6,273 nt of DNA from Paratractidigestivibacter sp963649365 (lineage in GTDB: Bacteria > Actinomycetota > Coriobacteriia > Coriobacteriales > Atopobiaceae). This document shows positions 1 to 6,120 of the stretch, piece after piece. Every line of letters starts with the position of its first letter. Position 1 is the stretch's first letter. Location of the stretch: positions 1 through 6,273 of the forward strand of contig CAVJHQ010000109.1 in assembly GCA_963649365.1 (NCBI GenBank), in the 5' to 3' direction. Under the pieces are notes generated by a model. That model made no database searches and was not told where the DNA came from. It worked only from the letters and a program-made list of their open reading frames with translations. The position numbers and the translations under genes were made by a program.

Positions 1-577
1 GGACCACGGTCTGCGAGCCGGTGAAGGCCGCCTCCACCCGGACGAAGGCCCCGGTTGTCTCGTTGAAAAACGTCCAGTAATCGCCCTTGGCGGGCTTGGC
101 CGTCACGACCGGCCGCGCCTTCCACGTGCCGCCCGCGTCGACCACGGTGGAGGTTGTCCCCACCGTGGCCGTCCTCGCCGCCCCGTACGCCACAGGGTCG
201 GCGCAGAGAAACGACAAGGTAACCTCCGGCATGTTCGCGTTCCCGCCGAGCGACCCGGCGCCTTGGTACCGGGCCATGTAGTAGCGTCCAGGCTCATCAG
301 GCAAGACGAGCCTGGACGGCCCTCCGGCCAGAGACGCGGCCGCTTCCCTGGCGCAGTCGGCAACATCCGGTGGCCTGTCGGCCAAGACGCGGCATGTCAC
401 CGAGATGGTCAAGGCGCTTAGCCCCTGGTCATCGACATAAGCACCGTCAACCCCTGCAACCTCGGTAGTGACAAGCCGCCTGGACGGGGAGACGCAGCGC
501 GAGACGGACTCAACCAGGAACAGGCTCGAAAGGTCGTTCTCGCCAAACGAGAAGACCTGCCTGCGCGTTAGGTCCAT
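1..577 (-). CDS. Distal tail protein (Dit, siphovirus tail-component family), 3' end cut by the window edge
   Basis: The reading frame starts at ATG 577-575 and stays open for 192 codons to the window edge, so the C-terminus is missing. Dit proteins form the hexameric ring that joins the tail tube to the tip complex or baseplate. The visible part fits the Dit N-terminal domain: an opening VFSFGENDL (residues 8-16), the GVDGAY turn (42-47) followed by a beta-rich stretch LTISVTCRV (56-64), an RxxxxLxxG-type helix (77-85), VLPDEPGRYYMARY (91-104), and the TLSFLCADPVAYG stretch (120-132) that usually closes this domain. Residues 140-192 begin the next, beta-sandwich-like part. The start overlaps the tape measure stop by 10 nt (568-577). 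A G-rich Shine-Dalgarno-like run (AGGGGG) lies about 6 nt upstream, inside the tape measure gene. Its place straight after the tape measure gene is the usual one for Dit. Family assignment is from motif style and synteny, not from a search. Confidence 0.85.
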   Translation of the reverse strand, partial: MDLTRRQVFSFGENDLSSLFLVESVSRCVSPSRRLVTTEVAGVDGAYVDDQGLSALTISVTCRVLADRPPDVADCAREAAASLAGGPSRLVLPDEPGRYYMARYQGAGSLGGNANMPEVTLSFLCADPVAYGAARTATVGTTSTVVDAGGTWKARPVVTAKPAKGDYWTFFNETTGAFVRVEAAFTGSQTVV

Positions 578-2694
578 GCCAGCCCCCTGCCCCTCGCTGT
601 TGTCGTGGAAACCGCCGCGAGACCGGCGGAGACCTTGTTGCCGTCGAGATAGACGTTCCCGTCCTTCTGCTCGATGGCTTCGAGAATCGCAATCGTGCTC
701 TTTAGATAGTCGATGAGGGAGGACGAGTCGCCGCTCTGCTGTGTCACAGCGGCGGCGACCCCGTTGACCAGCGGGGCGTTGGCTCCGGCTGTCTCCACCG
801 ACAGCACCGGCGAGCCGAACGAGACCGCCAAATCGTCGGCCATCCCAGAGACGAGGTCTTGGACAGGCGCGAAACCGTCCTCAAGGCCGCCCTCAAGGCC
901 GCTCATGATTGCTTTGCCGTTAGGCACCAAAAGCTTGAGGTCATACGGGATGGGGCCTTTAAGGCTCGCGATCTTGTCCGCGATGCCGCCGACAAAGTCA
1001 TAGACGCTGCCGATGCTGTCCTTAATGCCGTTGAGCAGGCCGCTCACGATGGAGTCGCCGGCGTCCCAAAGCAAGCTTCCGAGGTTGCCGATGGCCCCCG
1101 TGATGTTCCCGGGCAGGTCGCGGAAAAAGCCCAGTACTCCGTCAAGACCACCGCTCACGGCGCTCTTGATACCGTCCAGCGCGGACGAGACCACGTTGCC
1201 CAGCACCGTCCAGACGGTGTCCCACGCGGCCTTGATGCCGTCCATGACGCCGGTGATAATGCTCTTGACGCCGTTGATGGCCCCGGACACGATGGAGCCT
1301 ATGAGGTTCCAGACGTTCTGCAGGATGTTCTTGATGCCGTCCCACACGCCGGACCAGTCGCCCTTGATGAGGGCCGTGACGGTGTCAAGTACCGACTGAA
1401 CGAGGGAAAGCCCGTTCTCCACTATCGGGGCAAGCGCGTCGATGATGCCCGACATCGTTTCCTTGAAGACAGGCCAGAACTCGTCCCAAAGAGTGCCGAT
1501 GAGGTCTAGGGCCACGCTAATCACCGCCGAGACGGTGTCCATGCCGGAGCTGACGGTCTCCATGATGGTCGTGATGATGGGGGACAGCTCTTCGTAAAGC
1601 TCCGTGGCGAACGTCACGACGTCCTCCACGATCGGCCCCACGACGGCGATGACGTTCTCGCCCATCTCCGTGACCGTGTCCACGATGGTCATGACGATTG
1701 GTGCCACGGTGTCGATAAGACCCTGCACCTGCTCCGGGCAGGCCGCGTAAAGCTCCTCACCGATGACCGTCAACGCCGAGGTGATAATCGTCCCGATGGT
1801 CGGGATGGCGAGACCCAGCATCACTTTCGTGGACTCGATCGCATCAGAAAAATTCGTCGTGATCGACTCGAAATCCCCGGTTCCCAAAGACACGAGGAAG
1901 TTGTTCCAGGCCGCCGTCATCATGGCGGTCGAGCCTTGGATAGTGGTCGACGCCTCTTCGAACGACACGCCGGTGATGCCCATGCTCTTCTGGACCACAT
2001 GGATGGCGTCGACCATGTCGGCGAAGCTGTCGATGGAGTACTCGACGGTCTCGCCGTTTGCCGCCTTAAGCTTCTGGGCATCCTCGAGCAGGCGCTTCAT
2101 CTCGGCCTGCGTGCCGCCGTATCCGAGCTTGAGGTTGTCGAGCATCGTGTAGTTCTGCTTCGAGAAGCCCTTATAGGCGTTCTCGATGTCTTCCATCGAG
2201 GTGCCCATCTTGTTGGCGTTGTCGGCCATGTCACCGATGGCCATGTTGGCGTAATTCGCGGCTGCGGCCGTGTCCCCGTCCAGGGACGAGACGAGCGAGG
2301 CGGCGAAGCTCGTCGCCAGGTCCATGTAGTCGTTGGCGCTCATCTGCATGTTCGCGTAGGCCTCTGCCGCATATTGCTGCATTTGCGCGGAGGACTCCCC
2401 GTAAAGGGTATCCATGCCGCCGATGAGCTGCTGATACTCGGCATAGCCGTCGTAAGCCATGCTAAAGAGCTGCTTCACGGTGTCTGCCGCGGTTGACGCC
2501 AGCTGGGTCGCGATGTTGCCGACGAAGACCCCGGCGGCGGACTGAAACCAGGAGCCGAAACCCTTGCCGGAGGTCTCGCCAGCGGACTCGCCGGCGGCGC
2601 CAAGCTCCGACTTGATCTCGGAGACCGCGCCGGTCATCGCCGCCTTGTCGGCCTTTGGGATAATCGCTAAATAGGCGCTTCCGAGCTCGCTCAT
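568..2694 (-). CDS. Tail tape measure protein (708 aa)
   Basis: This is the largest gene in the window. Tape measure proteins set tail length, fill the tube lumen and take part in DNA ejection. The N-terminal third carries the well-conserved core of the family found in phages of Gram-positive bacteria: YxEYQQLIGGMDTLYG (84-99), NDYMDLATSFAASL (121-134), MADNANKMGTSMEDI (156-170) and NYTMLDNLKLGYGGT (181-195). Residues about 290-400 are very hydrophobic (for example 293-312) and could form the membrane-active segment seen in many tape measures. The tryptophan-bearing TMP repeat region follows (KGDWSGVWDGIKN 444-456, AAWDTVWTVLGN 489-500). Near the C-terminus sits the familiar KGPIPYD motif (579-585) with GxxIMSGLEGGLEDGF (593-608). 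No lysozyme or peptidase domain is visible. The start has a near-perfect Shine-Dalgarno, GAGGAGGT (2698-2705), 3 nt from the ATG, and overlaps the chaperone GT stop as ATGA. Confidence 0.96.
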   Translation of the reverse strand: MSELGSAYLAIIPKADKAAMTGAVSEIKSELGAAGESAGETSGKGFGSWFQSAAGVFVGNIATQLASTAADTVKQLFSMAYDGYAEYQQLIGGMDTLYGESSAQMQQYAAEAYANMQMSANDYMDLATSFAASLVSSLDGDTAAAANYANMAIGDMADNANKMGTSMEDIENAYKGFSKQNYTMLDNLKLGYGGTQAEMKRLLEDAQKLKAANGETVEYSIDSFADMVDAIHVVQKSMGITGVSFEEASTTIQGSTAMMTAAWNNFLVSLGTGDFESITTNFSDAIESTKVMLGLAIPTIGTIITSALTVIGEELYAACPEQVQGLIDTVAPIVMTIVDTVTEMGENVIAVVGPIVEDVVTFATELYEELSPIITTIMETVSSGMDTVSAVISVALDLIGTLWDEFWPVFKETMSGIIDALAPIVENGLSLVQSVLDTVTALIKGDWSGVWDGIKNILQNVWNLIGSIVSGAINGVKSIITGVMDGIKAAWDTVWTVLGNVVSSALDGIKSAVSGGLDGVLGFFRDLPGNITGAIGNLGSLLWDAGDSIVSGLLNGIKDSIGSVYDFVGGIADKIASLKGPIPYDLKLLVPNGKAIMSGLEGGLEDGFAPVQDLVSGMADDLAVSFGSPVLSVETAGANAPLVNGVAAAVTQQSGDSSSLIDYLKSTIAILEAIEQKDGNVYLDGNKVSAGLAAVSTTTARGRGLAWT

Positions 2695-3334
2695 GAGACC
2701 TCCTCACTTTGCTCTGCTGCTTCTCTGGGGAGCGACAGGTAATCCCCATACTCCCCTTGATCCATGACCTGCCCGTCTCGCTTGGCAAAGGGATCGATTG
2801 GCTTAGATCGCCAAGAATTCACCAGGGCGAGCGTCAAAAGCTCCTCGCGCGTCCAGCCCAGCTCCGCAGAGTAGAACTCAAGACAGAGCGAGCCGGGCGG
2901 CAGGCACACGGCGAGGGCGGCGGCCTGGGACAACGACACGGTACCGTCGAGCACCCGGTCGAAGTCCAGGCCGTAGACCCGCTGCATGTCGGCCCGCAGA
3001 CGAGACGGGCAGTCGTGCCAGAACGACGCGAGGACGATTAGTTTTTTGCTTGCTCGCCGAGCGCCCGGAAGGCCTTGTTGAAGAAGCGGCTCATGTCTAC
3101 GACGCTGGTGTAACCATCGACCGCCAGGGATTTCTTGATGGCGGTGTACTGCTCGTCGCCAAAGACGGTGCGCATCAGGCGCGGCAGGACGAGGATGTTG
3201 TCGGCCTGGACCTCGCCCAAAAGGTCGAGCACGTCGATATCGGTGAGGACGGCGCGATCGATGCAGATGGGGATGCCCTCGACCTCAGCGACCATCGTCT
3301 TGTCCTCGGCGGCTGCGGTCTTGCCCTCGTCCAT
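2691..3334 (-). CDS. Tail assembly chaperone GT fusion, made by programmed -1 frameshift at 3041-3047
   Basis: The 98 codons of the G frame are joined to a second frame by a -1 slip on A AAA AAC. After the slip, reading resumes at CTA (3041-3039) and runs 116 codons to TGA (2693-2691), giving a product of 214 residues. The T part begins LIVLASFWHDCPSRLRAD, then MQRVYGLDFDRVLDG, then GSLCLEFYSAELGWTREELL and a hydrophilic tail ending EQSEEVS. It has no usable start of its own: its first ATG is at 2987 and has no Shine-Dalgarno, and 18 open codons link it to the slip site. In lambda, gpG and gpGT bind the tape measure and recruit tail tube subunits before tube polymerisation; this gene sits exactly between tube and tape measure genes, as expected. 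The fusion ratio is unknown. Frame arithmetic was checked base by base. Confidence 0.9.
2992..3027 (-). promoter_or_regulatory. Possible frameshift-stimulating hairpins downstream of the slip site
   Basis: In the mRNA, GUCGU (3027-3023) can pair with ACGAC (3016-3012) around a 6-nt loop. GCCCGU (3010-3005) can pair with GCGGGC (2997-2992) around a 7-nt loop, with one U-G pair. The first stem starts 13 nt after the heptamer, a little farther than the usual 5-9 nt spacer. Stems this short arise easily by chance in GC-rich DNA, so the role is a suggestion only. Confidence 0.35.
3038..3334 (-). CDS. Tail assembly chaperone, G-like short product (98 aa)
   Basis: This is the unshifted product of the chaperone region, ending at TAA 3040-3038. 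The sequence is acidic at the start, then has a compact helical body: PICIDRAVLTDIDVLDLLGE (22-41), RLMRTVFGDEQYTAIKKSL (52-70) and MSRFFNKAFRALGEQAKN (81-98). This matches the usual small helical G-type chaperones in size, position and helix pattern, though these proteins diverge strongly and I rely mainly on synteny and the slip site. The start ATG overlaps the major tail protein stop as TAATG, and a Shine-Dalgarno-like AAGGTGAG lies upstream, so translation is probably coupled to the tail tube gene. An internal ATG at residue 14 is a less likely start. The last two codons, AAA AAC, form most of the slippery heptamer and the stop follows directly. Confidence 0.88.
   Translation of the reverse strand: MDEGKTAAAEDKTMVAEVEGIPICIDRAVLTDIDVLDLLGEVQADNILVLPRLMRTVFGDEQYTAIKKSLAVDGYTSVVDMSRFFNKAFRALGEQAKN
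3041..3047 (-). promoter_or_regulatory. Programmed -1 ribosomal frameshift site (A AAA AAC)
   Basis: Read on the minus strand, the sequence is GCA AAA AAC TAA in the G frame. The heptamer A AAA AAC obeys the X XXY YYZ rule in the correct phase, so both tRNAs can re-pair after moving back one base (AAA AAA). The G stop codon comes immediately after. The -1 frame is open for at least 25 codons upstream of the slip and for 116 codons downstream, ending in the start codon region of the tape measure gene. A conserved -1 frameshift at this place in the tail gene order is established for dsDNA tailed phages. Two small hairpins downstream (2992-3027) may assist. Confidence 0.92.
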
Positions 3335-3897
3335 TACTTGCTCACCTTGGCAAAGTACTTGTAGACCTTGACGCCGTTCTCGTCCGGGTAGGGCGTGACG
3401 GTGACCTCGGGGCCGAGCGCGGCGGTCGAGCTGTAGGTATTGGTGCCGACGCCGGTCACCTGTGCGCAGGGCAGCACGTCTCTCTCGACCATACCGTTGG
3501 AAAGGATGTGCTCAAAGACGTAGAGACGAAGCTCATGGCGGTCATCGGTGACCTCGACGGAGGTCAAGACGCCGTCCTCGGTCGCGGTCACGTGGTCCGT
3601 GCCGTTGATCTCCTTCTGCACGACCGGGTTGGTGTACTCGAGCGGCGTGAAGGTATAGGTGACGTCGTTGCCCGCCTCGATGGTGATGACGGTGTCGCCG
3701 CCGTAGGCCTTGACGGCGGTTGTGCTGATAGACCCGTTCTCCGCGATGCCGGCGTCGGAGACGTAGCCCCAGGACTCTAAGGCGTCGGCCAGGGCGGCCG
3801 TGGCGTCGGTCGGCGCGGTCGTGCCAAGCGCTGCGGACCAGACGGCGCCGCCCGCCTTGGGAGCGCCGTGCACGATGTGCTTAACGTTTTGTCCCAT
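3334..3897 (-). CDS. Major tail protein (tail tube subunit, 187 aa)
   Basis: It is the structural subunit that would stack in rings to form the tail tube. The N-terminus has the pattern common in tube proteins of actinobacterial and related phages: VKHIVHGAPKAGGAVWSA (5-22), LGTTAPTDATAALADALE (24-41) and WGYVSDAGI (43-51), followed by a beta-rich body (KAYGGDTVITIEAG 63-76, YTFTPLEYTNPVV 81-93, HELRLYVFEH 121-130). The C-terminal part (GPEVTVTPYPDENGVKVYKYF, read from residue 162) looks like a closing beta hairpin. It lacks an extra Ig-like domain. The start at 3897 is supported by AGAGG with a 7-nt spacer. It lies 16 nt after the preceding neck gene and overlaps the chaperone start by one base (TAATG). 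Location directly before the frameshifted chaperones strongly supports the call. Confidence 0.88.
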   Translation of the reverse strand: MGQNVKHIVHGAPKAGGAVWSAALGTTAPTDATAALADALESWGYVSDAGIAENGSISTTAVKAYGGDTVITIEAGNDVTYTFTPLEYTNPVVQKEINGTDHVTATEDGVLTSVEVTDDRHELRLYVFEHILSNGMVERDVLPCAQVTGVGTNTYSSTAALGPEVTVTPYPDENGVKVYKYFAKVSK

Positions 3898-3913
3898 GTG
3901 TTTTCCTCTGTTT

Positions 3914-4201
3914 CTACGGCTTTAGGATGCCGTCTTTCTGTGCTTTGTAGATGGAGCGCGGGTTAGCCGCGATGACGAGGCCAACCGGGTAGGCGGAGCT
4001 CGCCCCCTGCCGCGTAACGACCTTGGCCGCGAAGTTGGCGCGGTTCTTGAAGCGGGCCTGGTTCTTCCCTTGGCCGCAGGCCATGTCGGCGCGGGATGCG
4101 ATCTCGCCCGCTTTGCTCGCGAGCTGCGCCGACAAGGCCTCGTCGGCCATGACCTCGCCCCAGAACCTGGGGTTGAGCTTTAGCGTGACGGACTCCCCCA
4201 T
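3914..4201 (-). CDS. Probable neck / tail-completion protein (95 aa)
   Basis: The start is ATG 4201-4199, which overlaps the previous stop as TGATG; the longer frame back to 4342 merely reads through the preceding gene in another phase. The protein begins with a beta strand and LN (VTLKLNPRFWGEVM 5-18), has a helix rich in Ala and charged residues (DEALSAQLASKAGEIASRADMA, read from residue 20), a basic GKNQARFKNRAN stretch (45-56), a strand FAAKVV (57-62) and ends in NPRSIYKAQKDGILKP (80-95). This layout (LN start, long helix, short strands, NP-x-x-lyka C-terminal helix) recalls small actinophage neck proteins and the HK97 gp10-like group. Such proteins connect the head connector to the tail end. 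The assignment rests on layout and position between the Gp19-like gene and the tail tube gene; it could instead be a tail terminator. Confidence 0.6.
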   Translation of the reverse strand: MGESVTLKLNPRFWGEVMADEALSAQLASKAGEIASRADMACGQGKNQARFKNRANFAAKVVTRQGASSAYPVGLVIAANPRSIYKAQKDGILKP

Positions 4202-4566
4202 CACTCTTCCGCCCCTGCCGAGAACCCGGCGCGGCCGCAGCCGACGCCGAGCATCGACCTCTCCCACTTGGTCAGGTAGAAGTCCGAGCGCGTGACCGCC
4301 GGGGTCAGGTACTGGGCGGAGGGGTCGGTCTGGACGGACCACTGCTCGTCGGCGCCGGTGGCGTCAAGCTCGCCCACCGCCCGGCGAAGCAGGTTGCAGG
4401 ACAGGAAGCGCAGCACCTCGACGCTTGGTTGCTCCGCGCCTGCCGCAGCCACTTGGACGTCCAGCCAGAGGGCCGCGTCCTCGAGCATCTGCTCGAAGCG
4501 CGGCCTCTCGTAGTCCGCGACGTCTCGCCAGGACCGCTCCACGTCCTCGATGGTCGCGTAGGCCAT
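4201..4566 (-). CDS. Head-tail connector protein, Gp19/Gp15/Gp42 family (121 aa)
   Basis: The opening MAYATIEDVERSWRDV (1-16), the helix RFEQMLEDAALWLDVQV (23-39), then VLRFLSCNLLRRAVGE (51-66) and the C-terminal YLTPAVTRSDFYLTKWERSM (86-105) with LGVG right after match the pattern I know for the phage Gp19/Gp15/Gp42 family. That family is thought to be a head-tail adaptor that sits under the portal, similar in role to HK97 gp6 and SPP1 gp15. The length is typical. The start at 4566 is well supported: AAGGAG lies 6 nt upstream, formed by the last codons of the 53-residue gene before it, whose stop is 3 nt away. The gene ends in TGA that shares a base with the next ATG. The position two genes after the capsid protein fits. 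Confidence 0.88.
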   Translation of the reverse strand: MAYATIEDVERSWRDVADYERPRFEQMLEDAALWLDVQVAAAGAEQPSVEVLRFLSCNLLRRAVGELDATGADEQWSVQTDPSAQYLTPAVTRSDFYLTKWERSMLGVGCGRAGFSAGAEE

Positions 4567-4569
4567 GGG

Positions 4570-4731
4570 CTACTCCTTCGTCTCGTCCTTCGTCTTTCGC
4601 GGGGTCGCTCTCTTGGCCCGCGAGGTGGCCGTCTTCTTCCCGGCTTCCTCGACAGGCACGAAGAGCGGGTGGGGAAGCTCGCTATCCGAGGTCACCCGCC
4701 CGCCCGTTGGCGTGAAGATGTACTCGCCCAT
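4570..4731 (-). CDS. Small hypothetical protein after the capsid gene (53 aa)
   Basis: A short gene fills the space between capsid and Gp19-like genes. ATG 4731-4729 follows the capsid TAG after only 2 nt, and the frame runs to TAG 4572-4570, 3 nt before the next start. No clear Shine-Dalgarno is seen, so translation probably depends on ribosomes finishing the capsid gene. The N-terminal half, MGEYIFTPTGGRVTSDSELP (1-20) then HPLFVPVEEAG (21-31), looks like a small folded or strand-forming piece. The second half is a highly charged tail rich in Lys, Arg and Thr (KKTATSRAKRATPRKTKDET, 32-51). I do not recognise a named family. It may be a minor head component or a DNA- or capsid-binding peptide. 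Its gene status rests on exact fit between neighbours, sensible composition and the fact that its 3' end supplies the next gene's Shine-Dalgarno. Confidence 0.75.
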   Translation of the reverse strand: MGEYIFTPTGGRVTSDSELPHPLFVPVEEAGKKTATSRAKRATPRKTKDETKE

Positions 4732-4733
4732 GG

Positions 4734-5624
4734 CTAGGCGCTCTTAACGACCTTGGCGAAGGCGGCCTTGTCCATGATGCCGATGCCGTAGACCACCTCG
4801 GCGCGGATGGCGACCTGGTTGAGACGCTGGAGGTCGCCCAGGCCGTCGGGGTCGCCGAACTCGATGACGTGGGCCGCGATCTCCCGCTGCACGCCCCAGC
4901 GGAACGCGTCAAACTTGCCAACAAGCGCGAGGATATCGGAAGCGGTCGCAAGCTCCTTGCCGGAGACGGTGTCGCCGACGGCGGCGGCCATGCCCTCGAA
5001 AGAGGCGAGGTCCTGGCCGTAGCCAAGCTCGGGATAGATGCGGCGGCCGGTGGTGTCGCGCATGGTGGCGAGTCCAAACGCCATGGTCGGGTCCATGGCC
5101 ACGCCGGTGGGCGCGTAACCGTTGGCGATGACGAGCGCGGCCGCCGCCTCGATGGCCTCGTCGTACTTGGTGCCGGAAAGAGTAGCCGACGCAGTCACGT
5201 CGGTAAGGCCCTCGGTCACGGACGCAGCAACGGCGCCGGTAAGCGGGTTGGCCTTGTGGATACCGACGAGGTCAAGGGCGCGGCCAAGGGCGATACCGCA
5301 GTTCTCCTGGATGTCGGCCATGATGCCCAGCTGATAGTCCTCGTCTGCCCACATGACCTCGTTGGATGCGCGGACGGTGACCTGGAGCTTGATGGGGGTC
5401 ACGGTCTTGTTGGCGTAGGCGGTCGGGGTCGGGGACTTCTCTGCGCCCTCGGCGACAATCTCAGCCTTGGGGGCGGAGGTGAGGACCATCACGTTGCTCT
5501 TGCCGAACTTCTGCGGCTGCGAGCCGGAGAGACGGGCGAGGACGGAAGAGGTCTGTGCCTTCTTGAAGACGCCCTTGCTGTACTCCTCGGGGAGGGTGAA
5601 GTCCTTGGTAATAAGTGCTGCCAT
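4734..5624 (-). CDS. HK97-fold major capsid protein (296 aa)
   Basis: It forms the icosahedral shell. Features in order: an N-terminal arm (MAALITKDFTLPEEYSKGVF, 1-20) with a helix to about residue 34; an E-loop and beta strand region with the typical APKAEIVAEGAEKSPT (51-66) followed by TVTPIKLQVTVRASNEVMW (74-92); the spine helix QLGIMADIQENCGIALGRAL (98-117) and DLVGIHK (118-124); a P-domain helix KYDEAIEAAAALVIANGY (153-170) and VAMDPTMAFGLATMRD (175-190); the A-domain GRRIYPELGYGQDL (193-206) with FEGMAAAVGDTVSG (209-222); and closing strands IEFGDPDGLGDLQRLNQVAI (254-273). The length is normal for a version without a fused delta (scaffold) domain, in agreement with the separate scaffold gene upstream. 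GAAAGG lies 10 nt before the ATG. No protease is visible in this window, so whether the N-terminus is cleaved is open. Confidence 0.94.
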   Translation of the reverse strand: MAALITKDFTLPEEYSKGVFKKAQTSSVLARLSGSQPQKFGKSNVMVLTSAPKAEIVAEGAEKSPTPTAYANKTVTPIKLQVTVRASNEVMWADEDYQLGIMADIQENCGIALGRALDLVGIHKANPLTGAVAASVTEGLTDVTASATLSGTKYDEAIEAAAALVIANGYAPTGVAMDPTMAFGLATMRDTTGRRIYPELGYGQDLASFEGMAAAVGDTVSGKELATASDILALVGKFDAFRWGVQREIAAHVIEFGDPDGLGDLQRLNQVAIRAEVVYGIGIMDKAAFAKVVKSA

Positions 5625-5653
5625 TATCTAACTGCCTTTCGTTTGGTTTTCGG

Positions 5654-6103
5654 TTAGTCACGGCCGAACAGCATCCGCGCGGCCTGCGCGACGCCGTCGG
5701 CGCTCGCTTGCTTGTTCTTCTCGCCGTTGTCGCGGGTCTGCGGGTAGCGGCGGGTGGAGCCTTGCAGCTCCTTTAGGAATTTGGCGTTCTCGGAGACGTC
5801 GCCCGACATGCGGGCGAGCAGGGACTCGTCCACGCCGGACTCCTTGGCGGCCTTCGCCACCTCGGCGGCGCGGTTCCGCTCGGCCTTGATGGCCTCGAGC
5901 TCGGCCTTGTACTTCTCGACCTGGTCGTTGGCCTTCTGCAACTCAGTCTTGTTCTTCTCCTCGAACTCGTCCCACTGGTCGGCCTTGGCCTTGTTGGCCT
6001 TGGCACGCTCCTCCCACTTCCTGGCCTCGGCCTTCCAGTCGGTGCCGTGCGGCTCCTGGGGGTCGGTCTGGGTTTGTGTGGCGGTGGGTTCGGTTTCTGC
6101 CAT
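5654..6103 (-). CDS. Capsid scaffolding protein (149 aa)
   Basis: Scaffolding proteins guide capsid assembly from inside the procapsid and are then lost or degraded. This one has a polar, disordered start (MAETEPTATQTQTDPQEPHG, 1-20), a long charged helical or coiled-coil stretch beginning WKAEARKWEERAKANKAKA (23-41) and running to about residue 89, a second helical part (ESLLARMSGDVSENAKFLKE, 93-112), a polar linker, and a short C-terminal helix with AARMLFGRD (141-149), likely the capsid-contact end. This is the usual form of scaffolds next to HK97-fold capsid genes in Gram-positive phages. I chose ATG 6103 because AAGGAG (6110-6115) is 6 nt upstream. The longer frame from 6178 would start inside the terminator U-tract region and translate the hairpins. 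The stop is 29 nt before the capsid start. Confidence 0.88.
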   Translation of the reverse strand: MAETEPTATQTQTDPQEPHGTDWKAEARKWEERAKANKAKADQWDEFEEKNKTELQKANDQVEKYKAELEAIKAERNRAAEVAKAAKESGVDESLLARMSGDVSENAKFLKELQGSTRRYPQTRDNGEKNKQASADGVAQAARMLFGRD

Positions 6104-6105
6104 GT

Positions 6106-6120
6106 GAGGCTCCTTTCCTC
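6106..6120 (-). promoter_or_regulatory. Scaffold gene ribosome binding site, possibly in a small hairpin loop
   Basis: The mRNA reads GAGG-AAAGGAG-CCUC and then, 2 nt later, the AUG at 6103. AAGGAG is a strong Shine-Dalgarno with a 6-nt spacer and decides the scaffold start. The flanking GAGG and CCUC can form a 4-bp stem that would display the Shine-Dalgarno in its loop. The stem directly abuts the hairpin at 6121-6134. Confidence 0.7.

Noticed and set aside
881..906. Tandem-like repeat CTCAAGGCCG in the tape measure gene
   Set aside because: It encodes the GLEGGLEDG part of a common C-terminal tape measure motif; the repeat is explained by the protein.
859..1509. Plus-strand open frame of 216 codons opposite the tape measure gene
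   Set aside because: Composition (many D, A, V, H repeats) mirrors the repetitive antisense of the tape measure; no neighbour or motif supports it.
1936..2496. Plus-strand open frame of 186 codons
   Set aside because: Antisense of the most conserved part of the tape measure gene, no recognisable domain.
2691..2987. Separate gene starting at ATG 2987
   Set aside because: No Shine-Dalgarno, and the frame is open and conserved-looking back to the slip site, so it is better explained as the T part of the frameshift fusion.
4202..4342. Longer start for the neck protein at 4342
   Set aside because: The extension is an Arg/Pro/Gly-rich out-of-frame reading of the Gp19-like gene; TGATG coupling supports 4201.
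4869..5657. Plus-strand open frame of 262 codons opposite the capsid gene
   Set aside because: It lies wholly over the well-supported capsid gene and is low-complexity, rich in Gly, Arg, Val, His and Asp, as expected for the complement of GC-rich coding DNA. No Shine-Dalgarno or recognisable motif.
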